Origin: Chloroflexi bacterium 54-19
Lineage (GTDB): Bacteria > Chloroflexota > Chloroflexia > Chloroheliales > Chloroheliaceae
NCBI GenBank assembly: GCA_001898225.1
Contig: MKTJ01000080.1
Span: forward strand, 105,055 to 169,054
Length of the DNA: 64,000 nt
Direction of reading: 5' to 3'
The notes under the pieces are model-generated. The model made no database searches, was not told where the DNA came from, and worked only from the letters and a program-made list of their open reading frames with translations. Numbering within the stretch: position 1 is the stretch's first letter; each line of letters starts with the position of its first letter. The position numbers were made by a program, and so were the translations under genes. This document shows, in pieces, positions 16,857 through 26,451 of this stretch.

Positions 16857-17327
16857 TTAGCGCCCAATAACGAAGGTTAGCACAACCAGGGCGATAATCA
16901 TAAGGACGGTCAGAATGAATACCGTCAGCAGGTCGGAGCGGATAAAAGCGTATTCTTCCTCACGGCTGATGGCCGGGGCGCGGTTGACAACCGTCGTGGT
17001 CCGGCGGGCGATAGGGCGGCGGCTACCGGCAGGACGAATGACGTTCGAACCATTTGCAACCGGCGTCGGGCGGCTTTCGCTTTGCGGGCGGGCACCGGTC
17101 GCGGAGACAGTCCGGGCTGTCAGGACCGGTTCGGGGACCGGGGCGGCTTTCGGTTCCGGGACAACCTCAAAGTCGGGCGTCGCCTCATCCAGGTCAGTAG
17201 CGGCTTCCACAGCCAGGCGGCTGTTATTTACATCAATCAGAGGCCGGGCGGCGGTACGGCGTTCCCCGGTGAGGGCGGTTCGCTGGGCCTGTAACGCACG
17301 AGCCGAGCGGCTCGTCTTCTTGGGCAT
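16857..17327 (-). CDS. Tail-anchored single-pass membrane protein
   Basis: A 156-residue protein. The first 120 residues are polar, Arg/Pro/Ala-rich and probably disordered. The only membrane helix is at the extreme C-terminus (TVFILTVLMIIALVVLTFVI, about 134-153), so the N-terminus faces the cytoplasm. ATG 17327 follows AGAGGAG. It lies 175 bases downstream of ruvX on the same strand. No family is recognised. Its basic N-terminus could bind nucleic acid or a partner, but nothing in the sequence proves that. Confidence 0.65.
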   Translation of the reverse strand: MPKKTSRSARALQAQRTALTGERRTAARPLIDVNNSRLAVEAATDLDEATPDFEVVPEPKAAPVPEPVLTARTVSATGARPQSESRPTPVANGSNVIRPAGSRRPIARRTTTVVNRAPAISREEEYAFIRSDLLTVFILTVLMIIALVVLTFVIGR

Positions 17328-17502
17328 AAAATACTACTCCTCTTCTCCTGAAGCTGCGTGTGTAACGGGCAGGTAAAATGATTATTCTAAAATTCCTTAA
17401 CCCTTTAATTATACTGTTTTTGGCCTCGCTTCGCAACTTAACTTTAGTGAAGCACAAAACGCCCAAAGACCAAAAACTGAGCTTGAAAATGAAAAATCCT
17501 GG

Positions 17503-17937
17503 TTAGGGGGTTGTATTGCGGCGTTCGCTGCGTTCGACATCAAGATAGGTCTGCAAGATGATAGCGGCGGCCCGCGCATCCAGGTTGGCTTTGCGCTTGT
17601 CGCGCCTGACCCCGGCCTCTAGCATCAATCGCTCAGCCTCGACACTGGTCAAGCGTTCATCCATGAAATCAATCGGGATTGAGGTCAATTTCGCTAACTG
17701 GCGGGCGAACTCGCGGGCGCGTCCCGCCTCAATACCTTCGTCGCCGTTCATATGCAGGGGCAGACCGATAATGAGTTTCCCGGCCTGTTCTTCCTCGATA
17801 TAACGCAAAATTTGCTTGAAAACCTGCTGGCGATCCCCGACCTGGATAGTGGCAAGCGGGGTAGCAATCAGACCGGTTTCGTCACTTACCGCGACGCCAA
17901 TGCGCTTTCGTCCGGGGTCCAGGCAAAGATACCGCAC
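17503..17937 (-). CDS. ruvX: Putative pre-16S rRNA nuclease YqgF/RuvX
   Basis: A 144-residue RNase H-like protein of the YqgF family, which trims the 5' end of 16S rRNA in E. coli; a Holliday junction resolvase role was proposed earlier. The motifs LDPGRKRIGVAVS (about 6-18), IIGLPLHMNG, DERLTSVEAE (about 93-102) and the final Asp in LDARAAAIIL supply the acidic active site. The start is GTG 17937, eight bases after AAAGG. It follows the baseplate-J-like gene by 24 bases. Association of ruvX with alaS is also common in Firmicutes, which supports co-transcription here. Confidence 0.94.
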   Translation of the reverse strand: MRYLCLDPGRKRIGVAVSDETGLIATPLATIQVGDRQQVFKQILRYIEEEQAGKLIIGLPLHMNGDEGIEAGRAREFARQLAKLTSIPIDFMDERLTSVEAERLMLEAGVRRDKRKANLDARAAAIILQTYLDVERSERRNTTP

Positions 17938-17961
17938 TTATAAAACCTTTCAAACCGTCAA

Positions 17962-20346
17962 CTAAGATTTTGGTGTAGACGTGGCGGCGTTAACCCCGCT
18001 CGTTGCACCACCGGGCGGGGCCGCCTGGGTGGTAGCCTGGGCCTTCAGGTTCGCCGCTTCGTAATCGAGGACCGTCTTCAGGTCCAGCAGGTTGGCCGTG
18101 GGTAACGGGTCAACTTTAATTGAGCCCAAATCGAGCTGGTCCAAATCCACCTGCGGGAAGTTGGCCGCGATAAAGGCCGGGAGTTCGGCCTTGGTCTTCC
18201 CGGCGATAGCCGTTTTAAATACGTTGGTATCGAGCAGGTGAATGACCCGCCCACGGACCTGGACTTCCACGAAATTTGTACCCTGGTCCTGGATTAATTT
18301 GGGCGGGCCGACAAATTCCAGGGGAGTCTGACCGTCCAGTTGCAAAGCCGGGTCGGTCACGAAATGGGTTGCCGCCGCCGAAGCGACATCGGCGGTCCGG
18401 TAACGGGCCGCTTGCAGGCTGGTCGTACAGGAGCCGCTAACCGTGTCAGCGGCATCGTTGACCTTCTGGGGGAAGGTACAGACCGGGTCAGTCGTCTTCA
18501 AGACTAGCACGCCCTGGGTCGTCTGGTCGTACTTGAGGGCGTTATTGACCTCGGCGCGGGCCTGGGCCTCCAACTGCTTCTTAAGCGCGTCCTGGTCGGC
18601 CTGGGTGATAAATTTCTCGTCCCGGTCGGTCCCGGTCGTCAGGGGGCCAAGCCCGACCCCGACATTCTCGTTGATAGGAAAACTGGCAATCTCGGCTATA
18701 TTACCGACTGTCCCGGCTTTATCGGCCACGACCTCGCCGGTAGCCTGCCCCGCCTGGCCGTTAAACTGGGTGCTGCCGTCAATCGTGATGGCCCGGACCA
18801 GGCGGTAGGTCACACCGTTGCGGGTATAAATGACCGTCCCGGCCCCAAAACTCTTGGCGCTAAAGCTGCGATTGTAAAAAACCACCGGGCCCCTGGCCGG
18901 TTGGTCGGGCACCTTGCGGATGCCGGTCGTGGGAGCCTCACCCGACTTTTTTATTTCGCCGGTATTGACCATCTCCACCGGCAAAGTCGCCGGGGGTGGG
19001 GGAGTGGCCGTCGCGGTCGCGGCGGGAGTGCCGGGTGTAGTCGAAGCGCCGGTTGCACCTGTTGGGACTGTCGCGGCCTGTGTCCCGGCAGGGGCAGGCG
19101 AGGTCGCGGCGCTCCCGGCCACCAGTTCCAAGCGGATAGTGTTGGTCTGGACTTCGGTTTTGAGCGGTACGGTCAGGTTTTGGACTGAGGGTCCGATAGT
19201 CATTATCCCGCCCGGCCTAACCAGCAGCAGGAACAGCACGACTACCAGCAAAAGGGCAAAAAGGACCGCCAGGGCCAGCGTCAGGGTGCGACGACGGTCC
19301 TCGGTTAAAACCAGGATTCCACCTTTGGGGGCGACCGCCGGACCTGCCACAGCCCCGGCTACCGGGCGCAATTTGGTCCGGACCGGTTGGGCGGGACGCT
19401 TCCGGGTAAAAAACCGGCCTGAAGCAGCCACCACCTCGTCTGCGGGGTCGGCATCAGGGTCGGGCACTTCCTCGATGTCGTAATCCTCCGGTAAATCGTC
19501 CTCTGACAGGCCATCATCCAACTGGTTGGCATCCAAATCCCCAGGTCCGGACCGGGCCGGGCGGCGGTTGGCGAAAAAAGGGCCGACCGGTGGGCGGGGA
19601 GCCACCTGGGTCTGCCTGGCCCGGAAAAGTCCGGCGGCAGTATCTTCCTCAATAAGTTCGTCCAAGAAGCCGGGAATAGGTTCGGAGCTTTCAGGCGCTT
19701 TCGCTTTAGCGGCTTCCGGCTTAGGGACCGGGGTTGTCCCGCTGAGTTTGCCGGTATCCGGGACAGCAAAGAAACCGTTGCGGGTCCGGTCCTCGGTGGT
19801 AGAACTTACCGGGGCCGCCGCGCTACCGGCCAGGTTAAAGCCCGGTTGCGGGATTGGCTGGCGGGTTGGCCCGACCGCCGGGTTATTCGAAATTACCGGG
19901 CGCGTCGGCTGGTTACCGGCAGGGTTTTGTGGCGTAACGGTCGGCCTGGACGGCGTATTAACCTGGGAAAGGGGTGGGTTAGGCCGGGGGAAATTCTGGT
20001 CGGGCGATACACCCACGAAGCCGTCCGCCACACTGCTATAATCGGGCCGGACGACGGTACCCTGCCCGGAGGTTGGACCGGCAACAGGCGCGGGCGCTAC
20101 CGGTTTTTCGATGGCAAATCCAAGCAAATTCGCCAGGGCCCGGATGGTCTTGTTACCCCCGGCAATGGTGAGATGAATATTTTCGGCGCGGACGGTGTTA
20201 CGGAGAGCCGTAAAACTGTTGAGGTCTTGCAGGGCATGGGTATCGGAGGGCAGGACTAACAAAACTTCCTGGGAGTTGTAGTTTTTCAGCCGGGCAATAA
20301 TCCCGTCTAAAGACTCGTCCGGTTCAACTGCCAGTCGTACAGCCAT
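17962..20346 (-). CDS. Baseplate-J-like single-pass membrane protein
   Basis: A 794-residue protein in three parts. The N-terminus (about 1-85) is an alpha/beta domain (EVLLVLPSDTHALQDLNSFT) that may resemble conserved domains in other Chloroflexota envelope proteins. A Pro/Asn/Gly-rich linker of some 260 residues leads to one membrane helix (LTLALAVLFALLLVVVLFLL, about 351-370). The external part has a baseplate_J-like pattern: FGAGTVIYTRNGVTYRL, then a VVADKAGTVGNIA segment, resembling phage gp47/J wedge proteins, and a final Pro/Ala/Thr-rich end. There are no other phage genes, so a tail role is unlikely; an envelope assembly role is a guess. ATG 20346 follows AAAAGGAG. It lies 131 bases after alaS. 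Confidence 0.75.
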   Translation of the reverse strand: MAVRLAVEPDESLDGIIARLKNYNSQEVLLVLPSDTHALQDLNSFTALRNTVRAENIHLTIAGGNKTIRALANLLGFAIEKPVAPAPVAGPTSGQGTVVRPDYSSVADGFVGVSPDQNFPRPNPPLSQVNTPSRPTVTPQNPAGNQPTRPVISNNPAVGPTRQPIPQPGFNLAGSAAAPVSSTTEDRTRNGFFAVPDTGKLSGTTPVPKPEAAKAKAPESSEPIPGFLDELIEEDTAAGLFRARQTQVAPRPPVGPFFANRRPARSGPGDLDANQLDDGLSEDDLPEDYDIEEVPDPDADPADEVVAASGRFFTRKRPAQPVRTKLRPVAGAVAGPAVAPKGGILVLTEDRRRTLTLALAVLFALLLVVVLFLLLVRPGGIMTIGPSVQNLTVPLKTEVQTNTIRLELVAGSAATSPAPAGTQAATVPTGATGASTTPGTPAATATATPPPPATLPVEMVNTGEIKKSGEAPTTGIRKVPDQPARGPVVFYNRSFSAKSFGAGTVIYTRNGVTYRLVRAITIDGSTQFNGQAGQATGEVVADKAGTVGNIAEIASFPINENVGVGLGPLTTGTDRDEKFITQADQDALKKQLEAQARAEVNNALKYDQTTQGVLVLKTTDPVCTFPQKVNDAADTVSGSCTTSLQAARYRTADVASAAATHFVTDPALQLDGQTPLEFVGPPKLIQDQGTNFVEVQVRGRVIHLLDTNVFKTAIAGKTKAELPAFIAANFPQVDLDQLDLGSIKVDPLPTANLLDLKTVLDYEAANLKAQATTQAAPPGGATSGVNAATSTPKS

Positions 20347-20477
20347 GGCCTGCTCCTTTTGCCTTGCCCGCCGGTCAACCCGGCCCCCTCAACACTCACT
20401 GGATTAAAGCAGAAATGGTGAACCGGCAGGTTCTGCGGTGTGCTGCCCCAGAAACCTGCCCGTTAAGATAATAAGGT

Positions 20478-23162
20478 TTACCTGGACCCGTTGCTAAGTT
20501 GACCCTTGACCAGTTCGGGCGCGAGAGCCAGCGCCCCGGCCAGTTTCGCCGCGTTCTTGCCGCCGCCTTCGGCCCGGTCGGGCCGCCCGCCGCCCTTGCC
20601 TTCGAGGAAATTCGCCATTGGGCTGAGCAGGTTACCGGCCTTGACCCCCTTCGCCACCACGTCCGGGGTAACCATCACCAGCAAACGCGGCGCGCCATCA
20701 ATGACCGCGCCGAGGGCCAGCACACCCGACTTAAGGTTATCACGCAGGTTGTCGCCCACACCGCGCAGGATGTCCACCGTATCGGCCTTGACCTCGGTCG
20801 CCAGCACTTTGATGCCTTCGACCTCCTGGGCCTTGCCCACCAGGCTACCGGATTCGGCCTGGGCCTGTTTCTGGCGCAGTTGGGTCAGTTCGCGTTCGAG
20901 GTCGCGGACCCGCTGGCGGGCGTTGGCGGCTTCCTCGGCCAGTTGTTCGGGGCGCGTCTGGAGGGCTGAAGCGGTCTGGTTGACCAGTCGCAGACGGTCC
21001 TGCACGTACTTCTCGGCACCGCGACCCGTGACGGCCTCCACCCGGCGCACCCCGCTGCTGACGCTGCCTTCGTTCGTAATGACCATCAGACCAATCTGGC
21101 CGCTCCGCCGCAGGTGAGTGCCGCCGCAAAGCTCGGTCGAATAGTCCCCGATGCTGATAACGCGGACCCGGTCGCCGTATTTCTCACCGAACATCATGAC
21201 CGCGCCGCTCTTTTTGGCGTCATCGAGGGCCATTTCGCGGATTGTCACCGGCAGGTCGTCGCGGATTTTGGCGTTGACAATCTGCTGGATGCGCTGCAAC
21301 TGTTCCTCGGTAATCGGTTCGTGATAGGTGAAGTCGAAGCGGAGGCGGTCGGGCGCGACCAGCGACCCGGCTTGGCCGACTTCGTCACCCAGCACGTCTT
21401 TGAGCGCACGGTGCAGGATGTGTGTGCCGGTATGGTTGCGGGCAGTATCCAGGCGGCGGCTCTCCTCGACCACGGCCTCGGCGGTATCCCCGGTGGTGAT
21501 AAACCCATCGGCTACCCGGCCCTGGTGGACAATCAGGTCGCCAAACGGCTTGTAGGTATTTTCGACCGTAAAAGTACCGGCCTCGGTCTTGATGTAACCG
21601 GTATCGCTTACCTGCCCGCCGCTCTCGACATAGAAAGGCGTTTCGGCCAGGACCACCTCGGCGTCCTCACCGGCCTCGGCGGAAGTGACCCGCCTGCCCT
21701 TTACAAAGACACCAAGCACCGGGGTATCAAAGACGGTCCCCTCGTAGCCCCGGAAAGGCGTGCTGGTGACGCCCAGGGCCTTGTAATCGTCCAGGTTCTG
21801 CCGTTCAATTTTGAAGCGGTCAGTCCGGCTAATATTACGGTGGCGTTCCATGGCGGCCCGGTAGCCTTCCAGGTCCACCGTGTAGCCCCGTTCAGCGGCC
21901 AGTTCGACAATCAGGTCAATCGGGAAGCCGTGCGAAGTTACCAGGTCGAAAGCATCCTCGCCCTCAATCCGCTTTTGCTCGTTCGCCACCTCGTCGAGGT
22001 CTTCCTCAATCGGGGCCACGTTGGTCTGCTCGGCGGTCGGAGCCAGCGGGTTAACGCTCATCAGGACTTCCAGGCGGTTGAGGCCGGTCTGCAAGGTACG
22101 GCCAAAGCTTTCTTCTTCCATCTCGACAACGCGAAAGATATGGTCGCGGCGTTGCAAGAGTTCGGGATAATTCTCGCCCATCTGGTCAAAAACCACCTGG
22201 GCGGTCTGGCGCAGAAACGGTTTTTCCATGCCGAGCAAGCGGCCATGCCGGATGGCCCGCCTCAAAATCCGGCGCAGCACGTAGGAGCGGCCTTCGGTAC
22301 CGGGCAAGACCCCATCGGCAATCAGGAAGGTAACGGCGCGGCTGTGATCGCCAATAACCCGCAGCGAGTAATCAGTTTTGGCGTTCTGGCCGTAAATTTT
22401 GCCGGTGACTTCCGCCGCCCGCTGGATAATCGGCTGGAAAATGTCGGTGTGGTGGACCGAATCTTTGCCCTGTAAAATCATGGTGAGGCGCTCGAAGCCC
22501 ATGCCGGTATCAATATTGGGCCGGGCCAGCGGTTCGTCGCGCCCTCCCGGCAGGCGGTTGTACTGCATAAAGACCAGGTTCCACACTTCCAGGTAACGCG
22601 GGGAAATACCCACCTTCGCGTTCGGGTCGGGGTCAAATTCAGGACCAAGGTCATAATAAATTTCGCTGTCGGGACCACATGGACCGGTCTCGGCAGCAAT
22701 CCACCAGTTGTCTTCCAGGCGGACGATGCGGCTGTCCGGTACACCGATTTTCTTGGTCCAGATTTGATAAGCTTCGTCGTCATTTGGGAAGATGCTCGGA
22801 TAGAGGCGTTTTTCATCCAGGCCATAGCGCTGAGTCAAAATTTCCCAGGCGAAAGTAATCGCGCCTTCTTTGAAGTAATCGCCGACCGAGAAATTGCCCA
22901 GCATCTCGAAAAAGGTCAGGTGGCTCAGGTCGCCCACTTCATCAATATCGACCGTCCGAAAACACTTCTGGACGGTGGTCAGGCGGTTGCGCGGCGGTTT
23001 TTGCAATCCCAGGAAAAAGGGGATCATTTGTTGCATACCCGCGGTAGTTAACAGGACAGTTTTATCCTCGGCAGGGGGCACCAGCGAAGATGAAGGAAGT
23101 TGAAGGTGATTTTGTTCGACAAAGTAATTTATAAAAGTTTGCCGAATTTCTCGACTGCGCAT
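20478..23162 (-). CDS. alaS: Alanyl-tRNA synthetase
   Basis: An 894-residue class IIc synthetase that charges tRNA-Ala and edits mis-made Ser- and Gly-tRNA-Ala. It starts with the typical RQTFINYFVEQNHLQLPSSS, followed by the catalytic core with FRTVDIDEVGD and FFEMLGNFSVGDYFK. The editing-domain zinc site is in HTGTHILH (about 576-583) with the distal CGGTHL (about 675). The C-terminal DHHA1/C-Ala domain contains the final GGGGRPDRAEGGG-like segment. Length and domain order are complete. ATG 23162 follows GAGAGG. It is the first gene of the minus-strand run alaS, baseplate-J-like, ruvX, tail-anchored protein, and divergent from the protease gene. Confidence 0.97.
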   Translation of the reverse strand: MRSREIRQTFINYFVEQNHLQLPSSSLVPPAEDKTVLLTTAGMQQMIPFFLGLQKPPRNRLTTVQKCFRTVDIDEVGDLSHLTFFEMLGNFSVGDYFKEGAITFAWEILTQRYGLDEKRLYPSIFPNDDEAYQIWTKKIGVPDSRIVRLEDNWWIAAETGPCGPDSEIYYDLGPEFDPDPNAKVGISPRYLEVWNLVFMQYNRLPGGRDEPLARPNIDTGMGFERLTMILQGKDSVHHTDIFQPIIQRAAEVTGKIYGQNAKTDYSLRVIGDHSRAVTFLIADGVLPGTEGRSYVLRRILRRAIRHGRLLGMEKPFLRQTAQVVFDQMGENYPELLQRRDHIFRVVEMEEESFGRTLQTGLNRLEVLMSVNPLAPTAEQTNVAPIEEDLDEVANEQKRIEGEDAFDLVTSHGFPIDLIVELAAERGYTVDLEGYRAAMERHRNISRTDRFKIERQNLDDYKALGVTSTPFRGYEGTVFDTPVLGVFVKGRRVTSAEAGEDAEVVLAETPFYVESGGQVSDTGYIKTEAGTFTVENTYKPFGDLIVHQGRVADGFITTGDTAEAVVEESRRLDTARNHTGTHILHRALKDVLGDEVGQAGSLVAPDRLRFDFTYHEPITEEQLQRIQQIVNAKIRDDLPVTIREMALDDAKKSGAVMMFGEKYGDRVRVISIGDYSTELCGGTHLRRSGQIGLMVITNEGSVSSGVRRVEAVTGRGAEKYVQDRLRLVNQTASALQTRPEQLAEEAANARQRVRDLERELTQLRQKQAQAESGSLVGKAQEVEGIKVLATEVKADTVDILRGVGDNLRDNLKSGVLALGAVIDGAPRLLVMVTPDVVAKGVKAGNLLSPMANFLEGKGGGRPDRAEGGGKNAAKLAGALALAPELVKGQLSNGSR

Positions 23163-23329
23163 ATAAAGTAAAATCCTCTCATAGGTAGTTCGCCAGATGC
23201 TACCGTGAATATTATTTTTTACACCTCTATTTTAACATATCTGGCCTTCAGGTTCTATTGACCACACCCCCCAACTGAATTATTATGGGTGGGTATTGTC
23301 CAACCTTGATTCAGGAAGTTAATAAATTA

Positions 23330-24724
23330 ATGAGTGAACAACCCGATACCAATCCCCAATTCCCGGCCCCAGTTGAAACCAGCCAGCCGGAATTTCTTCC
23401 GCTGGCCCCCACGCCCACCCCTGCTGCCCCAATGCTAACCCGGCCTGTCACCAGGATTAAACCGGACCGCCTGGGAATGTTCCTGGGCGTTTTTCGCTGG
23501 GTCTTTTTTCTCTTGATGGCTTTTATTGCGGGAATTTTCTTTACCATTTTTATGCAGACACGCACTCTCGAAGGGACACCCCTGGAAATCGTCCAGAAAC
23601 CAATTCTCGATTGGAGTGGTATACCCGCCGACGCCCATAAACAGTGGCTGGCCTTGCAACAGGCCTTTACCCTGGTGGACCAGAACTTTTACGAGCAGGA
23701 CAAAATCAGTCACAAGGACATGATTTACGCCGCGGCGGAAGCGGCGGTTGCCTCGCTTGGAGACCGCTTTACCGCCTTTAACCGCCCCCAGGTCGCCCAG
23801 GCCAACGACGACCATATCACCGGTAAGTTTGTCGGGCTGGGGGTCACTCCTGAAATCAAAGAGGGCAAATACGTGGTCAAACGGGTCATTCCGAACAGCC
23901 CGATTGAAAAAGCCGGGATTAAAGAAGGGGATGTGCTGGTCGCCATCAACGGTACCCGCCTGCCGACGCCCATCACCGACCCTGTGGCAGTCTCGACCCA
24001 GTTGCGCGGCGAGGTCAATACCAAAGTCAAGGTTACCTTCGCCCGCCCCTCCGACAATAACAAAGAAACCGAGTACGAACTGACCCGCCAGGAACTTATC
24101 GCCCCCTCGGTGGACACCCAGATGCTCGACAACAACATCGGTTATATTGATATGCGGCAGGTCTTTGGCAGCAATACCATGAATGAGTTCGACCAGAAGG
24201 TCGGTGCGCTCGTCAAGAATAACAATCCTGCCGGGTTTATCCTGGACCTGCGCGGCAACGGGGGCGGGTTGACCGATACGGCCCGGCAACTACTCGGTCG
24301 CTTCCTCGATGGCGGCGTGGCCTATTACGACGACATCCCGACCCAGAACGTCCATATGCGACCTGAAGACGTGCTTACCAACCCGGACCTGAAGATTTAC
24401 GATAAACCGCTGGTGGTGTTGACCGATGGCGGGACGGCCAGCGCCAGCGAAATCACAGTGGGGGCCCTCCACGACCGCAAACGGGCGACCATCATCGGGG
24501 AAAAAACCTATGGCAAGGGGGTAGCCCAGTACGTCATAGACCTGCTGGATAAATCGGCATTGCGGGTAACTTTCGAAAGCTGGTACACTCCCAACAAGAC
24601 CAACATGACCGAGAGCAAAGGTATTACACCCGACATCGTGGTGACCCCGACCGACCAGCAAAAACAACTCGGCCAGGACCCCCAACTCGACCGGGCCATC
24701 CAGTATTTAACCACCAACAGCTAG
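23330..24724 (+). CDS. S41 family C-terminal processing protease (CtpA/Prc-like)
   Basis: A 464-residue membrane-anchored serine protease. A cytoplasmic Pro-rich leader (1-48) precedes one membrane helix (about 52-74). The external part has a PDZ domain (about 165-245, with VGLGVTPEIKEGKYVVKRVI), then the peptidase S41 core with FILDLRGNGGG. The nucleophile Ser lies in GGTASASEI (about 368-376) and the general-base Lys in GEKTYGKG (about 390-397), a Ser/Lys dyad. Such enzymes trim or degrade envelope proteins from the C-terminus. ATG 23330 after AGGAAG is preferred to an in-frame ATG at 23285, which has no ribosome-binding site. Confidence 0.93.
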   Translation: MSEQPDTNPQFPAPVETSQPEFLPLAPTPTPAAPMLTRPVTRIKPDRLGMFLGVFRWVFFLLMAFIAGIFFTIFMQTRTLEGTPLEIVQKPILDWSGIPADAHKQWLALQQAFTLVDQNFYEQDKISHKDMIYAAAEAAVASLGDRFTAFNRPQVAQANDDHITGKFVGLGVTPEIKEGKYVVKRVIPNSPIEKAGIKEGDVLVAINGTRLPTPITDPVAVSTQLRGEVNTKVKVTFARPSDNNKETEYELTRQELIAPSVDTQMLDNNIGYIDMRQVFGSNTMNEFDQKVGALVKNNNPAGFILDLRGNGGGLTDTARQLLGRFLDGGVAYYDDIPTQNVHMRPEDVLTNPDLKIYDKPLVVLTDGGTASASEITVGALHDRKRATIIGEKTYGKGVAQYVIDLLDKSALRVTFESWYTPNKTNMTESKGITPDIVVTPTDQQKQLGQDPQLDRAIQYLTTNS

Positions 24725-24740
24725 GTTTTCAGGTAATTAA

Positions 24741-24776
24741 AAAGCGGGTGACTCAGTAGCATGGATCACCCGCTTT
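24741..24776. terminator. Bidirectional intrinsic terminator, protease / ABC permease
   Basis: An 11-bp perfect stem, AAAGCGGGTGA (24741-24751) and TCACCCGCTTT (24766-24776), with a 14-base loop and T/A tracts, between convergent genes. Confidence 0.85.
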
Positions 24777-24787
24777 TGTTTAAGCGA

Positions 24788-26440
24788 TTACTTGGTAATG
24801 TCGCGTTGGCGGAAGCGGTAAATTGCTACCCCGATAAAAATGATACTCAAGACCACCATCACGATTTGCGGGGTCCATTTCAACCCCTCAATCAGCGGTT
24901 GGCCGTACTGTTTGAAGACCGAAAGATCCACCACGGCCTGCGGCAGTTTCAGGGTATCGCCCAGCGTATTTACCAGGTAGCTGAGAATGACCAGCCCTCC
25001 GGTGACTCCGACGGCCCAACCCGGCCCAAATGCGGCCAGCACAAAACCTACCGCTTCGATAATCACACAGATTATCCAGAGCCCGAAGTAGGCCGCCAGC
25101 GTATTGCCGAAACTTACCGGGACATTGAAAGCCCAGGTGCTAAGCCCGAATATCACATAGACCAACCCTACCATCAAAGCCGAGGATGCAAGCGCTACCC
25201 CGAAATTGGTCAGCAGAAACCGCCAGCGTGGTTGAGGCGTGCTAAGCACCAGTTCCAACCGGCCTGAGTTTTCTTCCGAAGTCCAGCCTGAGACCTGGAC
25301 TACCGCGTAAGCCGCTACCAGCAGCACCGTAAACAGGAAGATAAACAGGCTCAGTATATTTTCGTTGTTGGTCAGGTTCAAAAAGCCCAACTGCTTGAAA
25401 AAGTCTACGCTATTCAACAGGTCAACCATCGAGCTTTTGAGGTCATCGAAAACCGAGAGAATAAGCAAGCTATAAGCCGACAGGCTCAAACCCCAGATTA
25501 TCACCCCCGGTAAAGCGTTCCTTAAGCCAAAGGTGAAATTGTTCCTTAACCAGAATTCTTTCGGCTCCGCCACCAACCGGACTTTCCGGCTTGTAACCGA
25601 TTCGCTCCGTTTAAAAACCCGCAATTCGAAATAGCCGTTATGGTCACGCTGCCGGTACATCCATAGTCCTATCGCTACCAGGACAACCATAAACAGGACC
25701 TGGACGATTATACCGACCCAGTTGGTACCGACGCTGCGAGCCAAAGGCTGGCTCAGGCTGGCGTAGTAAGCCGGGTTAATGTACTGGGTCCATTTCAACG
25801 ATTCCACGTTGACGACCAGGTTATTGAGCAGGAAAGTCCCGGCCAAAATTCCCCCGGTCCAGCCTGCCGCCGCTTTGCGGGTGGTTAGCTGGCCGATCAG
25901 CAGCGCAAACCCACAAATAACCAGCCCACCTAATCCCCAGTTGATGTGAGCCATCAGGGCGCCCACCGGGTCAAGTTCGACCTTGGCCGCAGCGGCCCCG
26001 CCCAGGATACCCAGGAAGCTTAGCCCTACAATCCCCGCCATCGCGAGCATCAGGGCGGCCCATTTCTGCAAAAAAACCGACGTGCGGGTATGCGGCGTAC
26101 TCAGGAGCAAATCAAGGCTGCCGCGTTCTTCTTCACCCCGGATAATCATGCTCCCGGCCAGCAGGGCCCAGATACCGAGGATAATCGGCATCCCGCTGCC
26201 TATTTTGGTCGTGATAAAACCGCCAAAGGTATCGAGGTCATAAACCTTGCCGGTCAGGATAGAAAACGAGTCTACGGTCTTCTTATAGTCCGCGATAATC
26301 TGGTCCCGGTTGGGGCCAGCCCCAAACACACTGTTATAAGCCGGGCCGTAGACCAGCATCAACAGGCCAATCCCGCCACCCCAGATAAGGATCTGCCAGC
26401 GGTAATCGCGGAGGGTCTTGAGAAAGATATTCCTTAACAT
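24788..26440 (-). CDS. ABC-2 type exporter permease (polyketide-antibiotic exporter-like)
   Basis: A 550-residue integral membrane protein with about 12 hydrophobic helices arranged as two similar six-helix halves. Each half has an EExxGxLxLLLSTP-like motif just after its second helix: EEERGSLDLLLSTPHTR (about 108-124) and EENSGRLELVLSTPQPR (about 385-401). This duplicated ABC2-membrane layout matches the COG3559-type exporters, often tied to drug or polyketide efflux. AGGAGG stands seven bases before ATG 26440, and the ATPase gene ends 11 bases upstream, so the two are co-translated. The cargo is unknown. Confidence 0.9.
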   Translation of the reverse strand: MLRNIFLKTLRDYRWQILIWGGGIGLLMLVYGPAYNSVFGAGPNRDQIIADYKKTVDSFSILTGKVYDLDTFGGFITTKIGSGMPIILGIWALLAGSMIIRGEEERGSLDLLLSTPHTRTSVFLQKWAALMLAMAGIVGLSFLGILGGAAAAKVELDPVGALMAHINWGLGGLVICGFALLIGQLTTRKAAAGWTGGILAGTFLLNNLVVNVESLKWTQYINPAYYASLSQPLARSVGTNWVGIIVQVLFMVVLVAIGLWMYRQRDHNGYFELRVFKRSESVTSRKVRLVAEPKEFWLRNNFTFGLRNALPGVIIWGLSLSAYSLLILSVFDDLKSSMVDLLNSVDFFKQLGFLNLTNNENILSLFIFLFTVLLVAAYAVVQVSGWTSEENSGRLELVLSTPQPRWRFLLTNFGVALASSALMVGLVYVIFGLSTWAFNVPVSFGNTLAAYFGLWIICVIIEAVGFVLAAFGPGWAVGVTGGLVILSYLVNTLGDTLKLPQAVVDLSVFKQYGQPLIEGLKWTPQIVMVVLSIIFIGVAIYRFRQRDITK

Positions 26441-26451
26441 GTGACGGCCTC

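Noticed and set aside
17962..20346. Prophage or contractile-tail remnant
   Set aside because: Only one baseplate-J-like gene is present, with a membrane helix and housekeeping neighbours; no other phage genes are in the window.
21114..22475. 453-codon open frame antisense to alaS
   Set aside because: It lies fully inside alaS, has no ribosome-binding site and reads as a low-quality shadow caused by codon bias.
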